Below, piece after piece: positions 8,684-18,750 of a stretch of 45,203 bases of DNA. The position numbers and the translations under genes were made by a program. The stretch is taken from the NCBI GenBank assembly GCA_030038475.1, contig JASHOU010000210.1:1-45203 (forward strand), given 5' to 3'. The notes under the pieces are model-generated. The model searched no databases, was not told where the DNA came from, and saw only the letters and a list, made by a program, of their open reading frames with translations. Numbering within the stretch: the first letter of the stretch is position 1; each line of letters begins with the position of its first letter. Source of the stretch: Terriglobales bacterium. GTDB lineage: Bacteria; Acidobacteriota; Terriglobia; Terriglobales; Acidobacteriaceae.

Positions 8684-8688
8684 CCCTC

Positions 8689-8755
8689 CAGCGAAGAAGC
8701 CTCCGCCGGAGGTACTTCGTCAGAATTCATAGTTCAGGGGCACGCAGGGGGACCG
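8689..8755. repeat. Intergenic repeat, copy B
   Basis: Copy B of the repeat seen at 6933-6993. It carries a small extra palindrome (CCTCCGCCGGAGG, 8701-8713) where copy A has a gap. It lies directly upstream of the promoter of the 8129-8635 gene. Confidence 0.65.
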
Positions 8756-9088
8756 CACCAATGAGCGCTATCGCTCATCACAGAAACCATCGAGACAATC
8801 GTGGCAGTCAAAACCACCGGATTTTGCTCCCGTTGTAACCGACGGTCAAGATGAAAGTTCTTGCACATGGCTTGATCTCTGAGGATATTGCGCGATGAAA
8901 TGGGCAAATTAACGAAAGCCGCAAATTTGGCGGCATATCCGGATGGTTGTCGGCGGTAAACCTCATTACACTCGTCGATGGTCCTCACACGCAGACCTCC
9001 GAAAGTCTTGTTGGTCGATACTGGCACGAACGACTGTCTCGTAGATAAACTTCCTTAGACGAATTCTTTCATCGCAGGAGCTGCATTC
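8756..9088. other. Intergenic 5' region of the FadN gene
   Basis: About 330 bp without a gene I can support. Short frames exist but lack start signals. An AGGAG 8 nt before the ATG at 9089 is the only clear element. Confidence 0.5.
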
Positions 9089-11536
9089 ATGAAGCACATC
9101 CATAAGGTTGCGGTGCTCGGCGCTGGCACCATGGGCGCTCGCATCGCAGCGCATTTCGCTAACGCAGGCGTGCCCGCACTGCTGCTCGATATCGTTCCTC
9201 CCGACGCCGATGGCCCGGCGCGCAACAAAATCGCGGCCGCTGGGCTCGACGGCGCATGCAAATCGAAGCCCGCCGCATTTTTCGACGCCTCGCTGGCGCG
9301 CCTCATCACCGTGGGAAATTTCGACGATGACCTCAAACGCCTCGCCGATGTCGATTGGATCATTGAGGCCGTGGTGGAAAACCTCGAAATCAAGCGCGCG
9401 CTTCTGAAAAAGGTGGAAGCGATTCGCAAGCCGGGCACCATCGTCACCACCAACACCAGTGGTCTTCCGGTCGCAAAAATCTCCGAGGGATTCTCCGATG
9501 ACTTCCGCCGCTCCTGGTTCGGCACGCACTTTTTTAATCCGCCGCGCTATATGCGGCTGCTGGAGCTGATTCCCACGCCCGAGGCAGACCGCGCGCTGAT
9601 CGACGCCGTGTCGCATTTTTGCGATGCGCAACTGGGCAAGGGGGTCGTGCTGACGAAAGATACTCCCAACTTTATCGCCAACCGCATCGGCACATTTTCC
9701 GTGCTCAACGTCATGCGGCTCATGCAGGAAATGGATTTGAGCGTAGAGGAAATCGACGCGCTCACCGGACAAGCCGTGGGCTGGCCGCGCTCGGCCACGT
9801 TCCGGACGATCGATCTTGTCGGCCTCGACATTCTCGGCCACGTGGTCGCCAACATGACCGGCGCGAGTAGGGCTCTCTCGCCATCCGCTTTAGACGAACG
9901 CAGCGATCTGAAACTTCCAGATTTTTATCGCCAGATGCTCGAGCGCAAGTGGCTCGGCGACAAGACCAAGGGCGGTTTCTACAAGAAGCTTAAGAGCAAA
10001 GATGACAAGGAAGACGACCGCCTGGCCCTCGATTGGAAGACGCTCGAATACCATCCGCGGCAAAAGCCCAAATTCGCTCTGCTCGATATGGCGAAAAACA
10101 TCGAAGAAACGCGCGCCCGCCTGCGCATGCTGCTCGGGCTCGATAGCGGCGCGCCCAAACCCGATAAAGCCTCTACTTTCCTTTGGACGGCGTTGTCCGA
10201 GTTGTGGACTTACTCCGCGAATCGCATTCCCGAGATTTCCGATTCCGTCGTGGAGATCGATCAAGCCATGCGCAATGGGTTCGCCTGGGAACTCGGACCC
10301 TTTGAGCTCTGGGATGCCGCGGGCGTGGAAGCAACCGTCACGCGCATGAAAAAGGAAAACCGTCCGGTCGCGTCGAACGTCGAGAAGTTGCTCGCCTCAG
10401 GCAATAAATCCTGGTACGCGGACGACCCCAAAACGCCATCCGGCCGCAGGTATTGGGATCTGGCAACCGGCAATTGGCAGCCAGTCGCAGTTCCCGAAGG
10501 CGTCTGGTCGGTCGAAGTCGCAATCAAAACCAAGTCGAACGCGGTGGTCAAAAAGAATGCCGGAGCATCGCTGGTCGATCTCGGCGACGGCGTCGGCTGC
10601 ATTCAGTTCCACTCCAAGATGAACGCGCTCGGCGCTGACATTATTTCGCTGATCTCGCAAACCCTGAAGTCGGGCGGCCCGGGAGATAACTTCGACGCCT
10701 TCGTCATCACCAACGACGCGCAGAATTTTTCCGTGGGTGCAAACCTCATGCTGCTGCTCATGTCGATTCAAGAAGAAGAATGGGATGACGTCGATCTCGC
10801 CATCCGGCAATTTCAGGGCATGACCCAAGCCATCAAATTTTCGCCCAAGCCGGTCGTAGCCGCGCCTTTCGGACTCACGCTCGGCGGCGGATGCGAAATT
10901 TCTCTTCACGCAGCCGCTCGCCAACCGCACGCCGAACTCTATATGGGACTGGTCGAAGTCGGCGTCGGTCTGCTTCCCGGCGGTGGCGGATGCAAGGAAA
11001 TGGTGTTGCGCGCCGTGGATAGCGCAGCCTCGATTCGTCCCGATAGCCGCGGAGAATCGGTCGAGCTGATGGAGGCGATGAAAAAAGCTTTCGAAACCGT
11101 CGCGATGGCAAAGGTCTCGACCTCGGCCAACGAAGCCCGCGGACTAGGTTTCCTTTCCGCTTCCGATCGCATCACCATGAACCGCGACCGCGTCCTCACT
11201 GACGCGAAAGCTCGCGCACTCGAGCTCGCGCGTGCCGGCTACGAGCCTCCAACCATGCGAACCGACATTCCCGCCCCCGGCGAAAACATTCTCGCCGCCC
11301 TGAAAATGGGTGTCCATCTGATGCGCCAGGGCGAGTACATCACTGACCACGAGAAGAAGCTGGGCACGAAGATTGCTGAAGTATTGTGCGGCGGAAATGT
11401 CACGCCCAGCACGCCCATCAGCGAGCAATATCTGCTTGACCTGGAGCGCGAGGCCTTCAAGTCTCTCTGCGGCGAGAAAAAAACGCAGGAGAGAATTCAG
11501 TTCACGTTAAAGACGGGAAAAACACTCAGAAACTAG
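9089..11536 (+). CDS. fadN: FadN-type 3-hydroxyacyl-CoA dehydrogenase/enoyl-CoA hydratase
   Basis: This bifunctional fatty-acid beta-oxidation enzyme (815 aa) has the dehydrogenase first, the FadN order rather than the FadB order. The NAD-binding Rossmann loop is VAVLGAGTMGARIAAHFA (residues 7-24). The dehydrogenase catalytic pair is His147 (WFGTHFFNPP) and Glu159 (LLELIP), 12 apart as expected, with Ser124 in TNTSGLP. Two dehydrogenase C-domains follow (about 185-470), then a crotonase-fold hydratase domain (about 510-690) with the oxyanion loop FSVGANL and LTLGGGCEIS. AGGAG precedes the ATG. In Bacillus the gene sits with fadA (thiolase) and fadE (acyl-CoA dehydrogenase); neither is here. 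Instead the next gene, 17 bp on, is unrelated. Confidence 0.92.
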   Translation: MKHIHKVAVLGAGTMGARIAAHFANAGVPALLLDIVPPDADGPARNKIAAAGLDGACKSKPAAFFDASLARLITVGNFDDDLKRLADVDWIIEAVVENLEIKRALLKKVEAIRKPGTIVTTNTSGLPVAKISEGFSDDFRRSWFGTHFFNPPRYMRLLELIPTPEADRALIDAVSHFCDAQLGKGVVLTKDTPNFIANRIGTFSVLNVMRLMQEMDLSVEEIDALTGQAVGWPRSATFRTIDLVGLDILGHVVANMTGASRALSPSALDERSDLKLPDFYRQMLERKWLGDKTKGGFYKKLKSKDDKEDDRLALDWKTLEYHPRQKPKFALLDMAKNIEETRARLRMLLGLDSGAPKPDKASTFLWTALSELWTYSANRIPEISDSVVEIDQAMRNGFAWELGPFELWDAAGVEATVTRMKKENRPVASNVEKLLASGNKSWYADDPKTPSGRRYWDLATGNWQPVAVPEGVWSVEVAIKTKSNAVVKKNAGASLVDLGDGVGCIQFHSKMNALGADIISLISQTLKSGGPGDNFDAFVITNDAQNFSVGANLMLLLMSIQEEEWDDVDLAIRQFQGMTQAIKFSPKPVVAAPFGLTLGGGCEISLHAAARQPHAELYMGLVEVGVGLLPGGGGCKEMVLRAVDSAASIRPDSRGESVELMEAMKKAFETVAMAKVSTSANEARGLGFLSASDRITMNRDRVLTDAKARALELARAGYEPPTMRTDIPAPGENILAALKMGVHLMRQGEYITDHEKKLGTKIAEVLCGGNVTPSTPISEQYLLDLEREAFKSLCGEKKTQERIQFTLKTGKTLRN

Positions 11537-11553
11537 GAATTGAGGATTCGTCT

Positions 11554-13902
11554 GTGGACACTGTTCGCGTCGATATTTCCTATCGCCCGCTCCGAATTGG
11601 CTGGGCGATCCGGACCGGCGACATGGACGCCTTCCGCGCCGCCGCACGGGTTTCATTTGCGCTTTGGGGCGGTCGCTTTAACCCAATCATCGCCGTTGAC
11701 CGGCAAGAGGAAGCAGCAAGGCTGATCGATGCTTTCCGCGTTGATATGATTCTTCCGGTCGGAGACTCTGAGGAAGTGAAGGCATTTCCCAAGAGATTCC
11801 CGTACCTCATAAACCCGTTCTACCGCGATAACGTGTTCGTCGGCGACGGCGAGGACGGCGCGCGCTCCCACGTGCTCGACATACATAACGCGCTATCGCA
11901 TCTGCACGATAAGCCTGAGTGGAAGACCGTGAAGGATAGGGGCCTCCGCCTTTACACTTGGGCCCCCGATGATCCTTTGGCGAATATTTTCCTGTTGCAT
12001 TTCGGGGAGTACCCGAGCCCGGATGAGATTCACATCGAATACCGCGACTTTTTGAAAAATGGCGGCGAGGCCAAGGAGATAGCAATCGACTCCGCATCGA
12101 AACTTGAGGCCGATATTTTTGAGCACCCGAGCATTTCCTTTGTGTCGCGCTACGGTATCGAGCGCAACTACCGCGTGCATGGGGGATGGGATACTCCGGG
12201 GTTCTATTCTGGCGATGCCAGTAATTTCGACGACTTGGTGTGCTGCTGGAATCTTAGGGCGGCGGATATCCCCTTGCTATTCGTGGACGTCAAGCATCTG
12301 GATCGATATGGCGATACGATCGGCTCCTGGGCCAAAATGATGCGCCACAACCTCTCTCACCGACGCCTCGAATTCGAGCGAACGGTCGCCGTCTGGGTTC
12401 GGGAAGAGGCTATGGACATTAACAACATGGCGAAGGCGATGGCCGACGTGACAAAACCATTCGGAGGGCAGGCATCGATGGTTTGCCCTGTTCGAGAAGG
12501 TACCTGGAATGGACTGAATGTTCGGCCACCTACGATGTCCCTCGGGGAGGGTTCGACACTGGGCGTTACTGGCAATGAATCGGGAAGGCCAAAAATATCG
12601 TTTTCGCTCGACGATAAGCCTTTCAGCGACGACCTGTTTTTCCATACGCAATTTCTGGTCGCGTCCTTGTCTTTTATCGGCGGCTTGTATGGCGACGAAC
12701 AGCACATGCTTGTCCCACCCTTCATCCCCGAACTGAACGAGTTTTACTCCCGCTCGATACATTTCGAGTACAGCAAACTGCGCAGCGAACCCGAACAGAT
12801 TGGGCTGGTGATTGACGCATGCGATAAAACAAGTTTCATTTACGCGCTGCCGGTGGCTGATCTCATCGAGCGAATATTTGATCTAGCGGGATTTTCCGTA
12901 AAACCAAGTGTTGGCGGTCTTATTGCACGGCAGCTCATAGCCCAGCTGGGCGGCCTCGATGGGGCAAGGGCGTTCAAGATTCCAGGCGTGCGGCGGTTAC
13001 TGAAAACGCATGGGCCCAGGGCAGCGTTCACCAAGAAAAGCGCCATGGAGATGATAGGAAGCAAGGATCCCGAAAATCCAACGGCGTCCTTCAAGGACTA
13101 TGAAAATCTTTATGGCGGACATCATCCCTTTGGCACTCGACTCGAACCGGGGGCGGTCTTCACCTATCTAGTCGAGAAGGGATTGTTCCGCATGGGCGCG
13201 GAACTAACCTGTCCTCATTGCCGGATGAGCAGTTGGATCCCGCTGGATGTGCTGAAACAGCGGGTGGTATGCGAACTGTGCGGGGGTGAATTCGACGCGA
13301 CACGGCAGCTTGTCAACGGCGAGTGGCACTATCGCCGCTCCGGCGTGCTCGGCACGGAAAGGAATGCGCAAGGCGCGATTCCGGTGGCACTAACGCTTCA
13401 ACAACTCAGCGTCAACCTAGGTGGATCCTGGGACCGTGGCATGTATTCTTCGTCGCTCGACCTGGGCCCCAAACAAGGGACGGCACTGCCAAAATGCGAA
13501 ATCGACTTCGCATGGCTAATTCCGCAACACTATCCGGAAAAAACCGTAGTCATCATCGGCGAATGCAAAGACCGCGGCAAGGGCGATCACGGCGACGACA
13601 AAGGCACGATTAATGCCGCGGACATCGACCATCTGAGAAGTGTCGCCGACGCACTCCCGCGCAAGCGCTTCGAGACCTTTATAGTGCTGGCAAAGTTGTG
13701 CCCGTTTACCGCAGAGGAGATTGCGCTCGCCAAAACGCTCAACGGGCCACATCGAAGGCGTGCGATTCTTCTCACGGCCCGGGAACTGGAGCCGTACCAC
13801 TTTTGGGATCGAACAAAGCTGGAATTCAAGGGCCTCAAGGAATATGCAAGCCGGCCCGAAGACCTGGCGAGCAACACCGCGCTTATATACTTCGCGGAAT
13901 AG
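11554..13902 (+). CDS. Unknown 782-aa protein, zinc ribbon plus PD-(D/E)xK-like domain
   Basis: I do not recognise the family. GTG at 11554 is the start, with GAGG 8 nt upstream and only 17 bp after fadN. The N-terminal part (1-110) alternates strands and helices and includes RIGWAIRTGDMDAF and ALWGGRFNPIIAVD. The middle (about 140-520) has no motif I can name. A zinc ribbon follows (Cys553-x2-Cys556, Cys573-x2-Cys576). The C-terminal domain has EID (Glu649, Asp651) then VVIIGECKDRG (Glu670-x-Lys672), the D-(x)n-ExK arrangement of restriction-like nucleases, followed by a helix with IDHLRSVADAL. Zinc ribbon plus nuclease core in a large solitary protein suggests a DNA or RNA-targeting defence effector or repair nuclease. 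That role is inference only; no signal peptide or membrane segment is present. Confidence 0.8.
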   Translation: MDTVRVDISYRPLRIGWAIRTGDMDAFRAAARVSFALWGGRFNPIIAVDRQEEAARLIDAFRVDMILPVGDSEEVKAFPKRFPYLINPFYRDNVFVGDGEDGARSHVLDIHNALSHLHDKPEWKTVKDRGLRLYTWAPDDPLANIFLLHFGEYPSPDEIHIEYRDFLKNGGEAKEIAIDSASKLEADIFEHPSISFVSRYGIERNYRVHGGWDTPGFYSGDASNFDDLVCCWNLRAADIPLLFVDVKHLDRYGDTIGSWAKMMRHNLSHRRLEFERTVAVWVREEAMDINNMAKAMADVTKPFGGQASMVCPVREGTWNGLNVRPPTMSLGEGSTLGVTGNESGRPKISFSLDDKPFSDDLFFHTQFLVASLSFIGGLYGDEQHMLVPPFIPELNEFYSRSIHFEYSKLRSEPEQIGLVIDACDKTSFIYALPVADLIERIFDLAGFSVKPSVGGLIARQLIAQLGGLDGARAFKIPGVRRLLKTHGPRAAFTKKSAMEMIGSKDPENPTASFKDYENLYGGHHPFGTRLEPGAVFTYLVEKGLFRMGAELTCPHCRMSSWIPLDVLKQRVVCELCGGEFDATRQLVNGEWHYRRSGVLGTERNAQGAIPVALTLQQLSVNLGGSWDRGMYSSSLDLGPKQGTALPKCEIDFAWLIPQHYPEKTVVIIGECKDRGKGDHGDDKGTINAADIDHLRSVADALPRKRFETFIVLAKLCPFTAEEIALAKTLNGPHRRRAILLTARELEPYHFWDRTKLEFKGLKEYASRPEDLASNTALIYFAE

Positions 13903-13964
13903 CGAAAAGATCCGGCCCGAGGCGACCACACATCCCCAGAGGCGTAAGAGCCCCGCCAATCAAT

Positions 13965-14399
13965 CTACTCTGACAGCGCCCGGTCCAGCGAAAACTTGCC
14001 CGCTCCGCGCAATAGCAGCACTGCCGCCGCCGAAATCGCCAGCAGATGATATTCGAATCCCTCGCCCTTCTGCGTGCCCATCCAGTTCATGAAGAATCCG
14101 TTCGGCAGATGAACCATGAAAATCGCGCCGATCATCTCCACCCCGATTCCCAGAGCGGCGATCCTGGTCAGCAATCCCACAATCAGTCCCAGTCCGCCAA
14201 AGAATTCGGTGCAGATGACCAAAAACGCCACGGGAGCCGGCATTCCCATGTGCTCAAAGAATCCCATGGTGCCGTGAAAACCGAAACCTCCGAACCAGCC
14301 CAGCATCTTTTGTGCCCCATGCGCGAAGTACACCACCCCCAGGACCACGCGCAAAGTAGTCAAAGCCACGTCGTTGCTTGTGCTCATCAGCCGCTTCAT
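13965..14399 (-). CDS. DoxX family membrane protein
   Basis: The start at 14399 is chosen because AGGAGG lies 8 nt upstream (14408-14413). The 144-aa product has four transmembrane helices with the family hallmarks LRVVLGVVYFAHGAQKMLGWFGG near the N terminus and CTEFFGGLGLIVGLLTR in the second helix. DoxX proteins are small quinone-linked or redox-associated membrane proteins; their exact role is usually unknown. It converges with the 782-aa gene and diverges from thiC. Confidence 0.9.
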   Translation of the reverse strand: MKRLMSTSNDVALTTLRVVLGVVYFAHGAQKMLGWFGGFGFHGTMGFFEHMGMPAPVAFLVICTEFFGGLGLIVGLLTRIAALGIGVEMIGAIFMVHLPNGFFMNWMGTQKGEGFEYHLLAISAAAVLLLRGAGKFSLDRALSE

Positions 14400-14450
14400 C
14401 GTCTTTTCCTCCTGGCGGAATCCGGGCATCTCGTGATCGTCCGCCGAATG

Positions 14451-14464
14451 GTCGTTATAACGAC
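14451..14464. promoter_or_regulatory. Perfect 14-bp palindrome between doxX and thiC
   Basis: GTCGTTATAACGAC is a perfect dyad in the 194-bp divergent region between the doxX and thiC starts. Its length and position fit an operator for a dimeric repressor, but no cognate regulator is in the window. It lies 52 bp upstream of the doxX ATG and 130 bp upstream of thiC. Confidence 0.4.
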
Positions 14465-14569
14465 TATTTTACTTTCGATTCGCTCCCGCATTATAAGGAT
14501 TCACTTTTACCGGGGCCACGCGATCCTGATCTCGCCGGGAAACTTCACCTCCCAGATTGCGGCGTATAA

Positions 14570-16069
<1,500 letters not shown>

Positions 16070-16355
16070 TTTGGCAACCACCTCTATTTTTCACGGCCAT
16101 GGAGATATGGGAGAAAGATAGACACCTCATTTCTCGCCACTTAATGATATATGTACAAAATGTTTCACGTGAAACAATTTTGCAGTTTGTTCGCTAGTGT
16201 AAGTATGGCAGTGTACGTACATTACGGTTATTATTAATAATTTGCCTATTCGTGTGGCGGAGACGTAAGTCACTGAGTTACTGAGAGATTTGGTTTGGAT
16301 TCAACCGAACCCTGCTTCCTCCGAGCGGCCCCAATCATTGGGTTAGAATATGTGA
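16070..16355. other. AT-rich intergenic region with parS and palindromes
   Basis: This 286-bp region is clearly more AT-rich than its neighbours. It contains the parS site (16161-16176) and two further perfect palindromes, TGTACGTACA (16212-16221) and TTATTAATAA (16231-16240). Near its end is the dyad CCCAATCATTGGG (16330-16342), just before the downstream gene. No DnaA box or gene was recognised. Confidence 0.6.
16161..16176. other. parS, ParB-binding centromere site
   Basis: TGTTTCACGTGAAACA is a perfect 16-bp palindrome identical to the bacterial parS consensus (TGTTNCACGTGAAACA). By established knowledge ParB loads here to organise and segregate the chromosome, and such sites cluster near the replication origin. 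An exact match of this length in an intergenic AT-rich tract is very unlikely by chance. No parA or parB gene is in the window. Confidence 0.9.
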
Positions 16356-17149
16356 GTGAGGCGCCTGAAAGATAACACGATCCACATAGATGCCTACGAT
16401 CCCTGCTTTTGTGGGAGCGACAGGAAGGTCAAGTTCTGCCGTCCAATGGGGTCGCGAAGGGAGATCCTGCGGCCACTCCCATCAAACTGCAAACCTCACG
16501 GGCCTCCCACGGGATTCGCTAATCCAAGATGTTATGCACGAAAGTTGCGTGATTGTAGCGATGAAATGAGTGGCGAGCACCTGTTCAGCGAGGTCACGCT
16601 GAACCTTGTTGCGGGGCCGGACGGGAAAATAGCCAGAATCGGGTACCCTTGGCAAGAGGAGGGGGAGGTCCAGACTCTTACTCCTCAAACGTGCAAGGCG
16701 AAGGTGCTCTGCAAGAGGCATAATAATGCGCTGTCGCTTGTCGACGACGTGGCAGGCCGGTTCTTGAAGGCAATTGTAAACACTCCCGAGTTCCTTCGAA
16801 CGATCTCCGAGTCCTGATTCTCAGCGGAGAGGACCTCGAACGCTGGATTCTAAAGACTCTCTGCACTCACATAGTAGTCGTTCGTAAGTTCGGAAGTAAT
16901 TGGGAGCCCCCACTTCAATGGCTGGAAATTCTTTGGGGAATGCAGCCTATGCCATCGGCGTGCGGTTTGTACTTCAACCATGAGGTTGGGAAGTCTGCGT
17001 CCGATGGGCTACAGCTGGGTCTCCGGGTATTGACCAGTCCCGGCTTCGAGGGATCGTCAGGCGCGATCGTTCAGCTCTGCGGGTATCAGTTCGCACTGGC
17101 AATGGTTGCGCCGCGGCGAATCAGTATTTCGTGGTCGCCCAATATATAA
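16356..17149 (+). pseudogene. SEC-C/HNH-like metal-binding protein, frameshifted
   Basis: The first part (16356-16817, GTG start) encodes 153 aa with a SEC-C-type metal motif PCFCGSDRKVKFC (Cys17, Cys19, Cys28), then GEHLFSEV and CKAKVLCKRHNNALS (Cys113, Cys119, His122), resembling the Cys/His skeleton of HNH-type nucleases. It stops at 16815-16817. A different frame is open across that stop and continues coherently: VLILSGEDLERWILKTLC, then NWEPPLQWLEILWG, to TAA at 17147-17149. The two halves join near 16790-16815, so this is one roughly 265-aa gene broken by a single frameshift, or a sequencing error. Function is unknown. Confidence 0.65.
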
Positions 17150-17351
17150 CAGGGGCATACTGGCAGGCGCCCTAGTTTGCACCGCGCTTCTGGGCGCCGC
17201 TTCTGGCCGCTTCGTCGGGCCGCACCCGTCATTGACGATGAGAACGGGGGAATCCCCCCGTGCAGACCAATCGAAGGTAACGTGGCAGGCGAAACGAATC
17301 GGAATAGAATGAGCTTTTCTCGGCAAATTAAGTCAGGAGATTCGGGATTCG

Positions 17352-17888
17352 ATGCAGCACCGGGAACTGCTGGAGGAATTTGAGGCATATGCCGTCTCGG
17401 CTAACGGGGCGAGGGCGTTGATGCAGCACATTGCCGATCGCCTGCATGAGGCGATGGCGCGCTACAACTGGGTGGGCTTTTATCTGATGGAGACGCCCGG
17501 CTTTCAGGCATTGGTGCTCGGACCACACGCGGGAAGTTTCAACCCCACGTTGAGCATTCCACTCGACAAGGGATTGTGCGGGGCGGCGGCCAGTTCGGGG
17601 AAAACCGTGGCCGTCAACAATGTTGCGAAGGATCCTCGCTATATTGGCTCGGACATGGTGAAGTCGAATCTGGTGGCGCCGATCTTTTCCAGGAAAAGCA
17701 CTGCCGGTAAAGATGCGGCCAGGAAAGATGCCGGCAAAAAGAGAGTTGTGGCAGAGTTATGCATCGAGAGTTACTTTGCCGATACCTTTGATGCAGCCGA
17801 GCAGAAATTTCTTGAATCGTGCGCCGAGTTAGTGGGCAGGTATATGGAAGCGGAGCCAGCGGCGGAAGGAGCGGCAGCCTCGCACTAA
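17352..17888 (+). CDS. GAF-domain protein, fRMsr-like but catalytic Cys altered
   Basis: The 178-aa product is a single GAF domain. YNWVGFYLME (38-47), LGPHAG and LCGAAASSGKTVAVNNVAKDPRYI resemble free-methionine-(R)-sulfoxide reductases. The GxCG cysteine is kept (Cys76), but the position matching the catalytic Cys of the family (HIACDS in E. coli) is Ser100 (YIGSD). A lysine/alanine-rich insertion (about 114-131) interrupts the domain. It is therefore more likely a ligand-binding GAF protein than an active reductase. AGGAG lies 13 nt upstream of the ATG, rather far. It is cytoplasmic. Confidence 0.78.
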   Translation: MQHRELLEEFEAYAVSANGARALMQHIADRLHEAMARYNWVGFYLMETPGFQALVLGPHAGSFNPTLSIPLDKGLCGAAASSGKTVAVNNVAKDPRYIGSDMVKSNLVAPIFSRKSTAGKDAARKDAGKKRVVAELCIESYFADTFDAAEQKFLESCAELVGRYMEAEPAAEGAAASH

Positions 17889-17989
17889 TTCGTGGCGGGG
17901 CGGTGGTTGCGCTGCGGATCATGCTTCTGCGGATATATCGAAACGCCCATTCCTCTCGAGACGCCCGTTCCTCTATTGTGTGAGAATGA

Positions 17990-18637
17990 CTAGCCTCGGA
18001 AGTCCGCCGCGCCGTTCCAGACTAACTGCACGGCGATTGCAAGAATCAGGAATCCGAAGATGCGGTTGATCGCGCCCATGGCGCCGGGTCCAAGGCGCTT
18101 GACGAACGGGCCTCCGAGGACCAGCAAGAGATAAACGATCAGGCCGAGCGCGATAATTCCTATCACCATGCCGATGTACGAAACTAAGCCATCGGCTTCC
18201 GCTGCGAGTCCCATGATGACGCCGATTGACCCCGGACCCGAAAGCATGGGCATGGCCATCGGGGTGAGCGAAATATCTTCTTTGGTCAGAGCCTCACTTC
18301 GCTCTTCCATGGTTACGCGATGCGAGCCCGTGACCATGCCCCACGCCGTATTGGCCACGATCAACCCGCCCGCAATTTTCAATACCGACAGCGAAATGCC
18401 AAAAAAGTTGAGGACGAACCGGCCGAAGAGCATAAAGACGACCAAAATGGCGACCACGTAAAGGGCGGTCTTCAAGCCAGCCTGATGACGTTCTTGCGGC
18501 GAATAGTCGCTGGTAAGGCTGAAGAACAGAGGAATGCCGCCCAGCGGGTTGACGATCGGAAACAGTGCGAGGAATGTCTCCGTTGCGGAAGTGGGCAGGC
18601 TGTGCAACAGATGCTGGATGGCAAGGTTCGCGTTCAT
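17990..18637 (-). CDS. MarC family integral membrane protein
   Basis: The start at ATG 18637 gives 215 aa, the usual family length; a GTG 27 codons upstream would add a non-hydrophobic leader. Six transmembrane segments are visible, with family signatures ALFPIVNPLGGIPLFFSLT near the N terminus and MAMPMLSGPGSIGVIMGLA in the middle. MarC proteins are inner-membrane proteins of unknown transport role; the old link with multiple antibiotic resistance has not held up. It converges with the GAF gene across 101 bp that contain two imperfect 18-bp direct repeats (acgcccattcctct / acgcccgttcctct). Confidence 0.9.
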   Translation of the reverse strand: MNANLAIQHLLHSLPTSATETFLALFPIVNPLGGIPLFFSLTSDYSPQERHQAGLKTALYVVAILVVFMLFGRFVLNFFGISLSVLKIAGGLIVANTAWGMVTGSHRVTMEERSEALTKEDISLTPMAMPMLSGPGSIGVIMGLAAEADGLVSYIGMVIGIIALGLIVYLLLVLGGPFVKRLGPGAMGAINRIFGFLILAIAVQLVWNGAADFRG

Positions 18638-18750
18638 CGTTTCGTCTATGTATGCCCGGGTCTTGCGCCCTGGGAATTCGAGTATACGCGCGCGGTGACA
18701 TGCCTTGATGAAATGCACGTCAGGAATGCACGTCCCGCGCGTCGCGCGAT

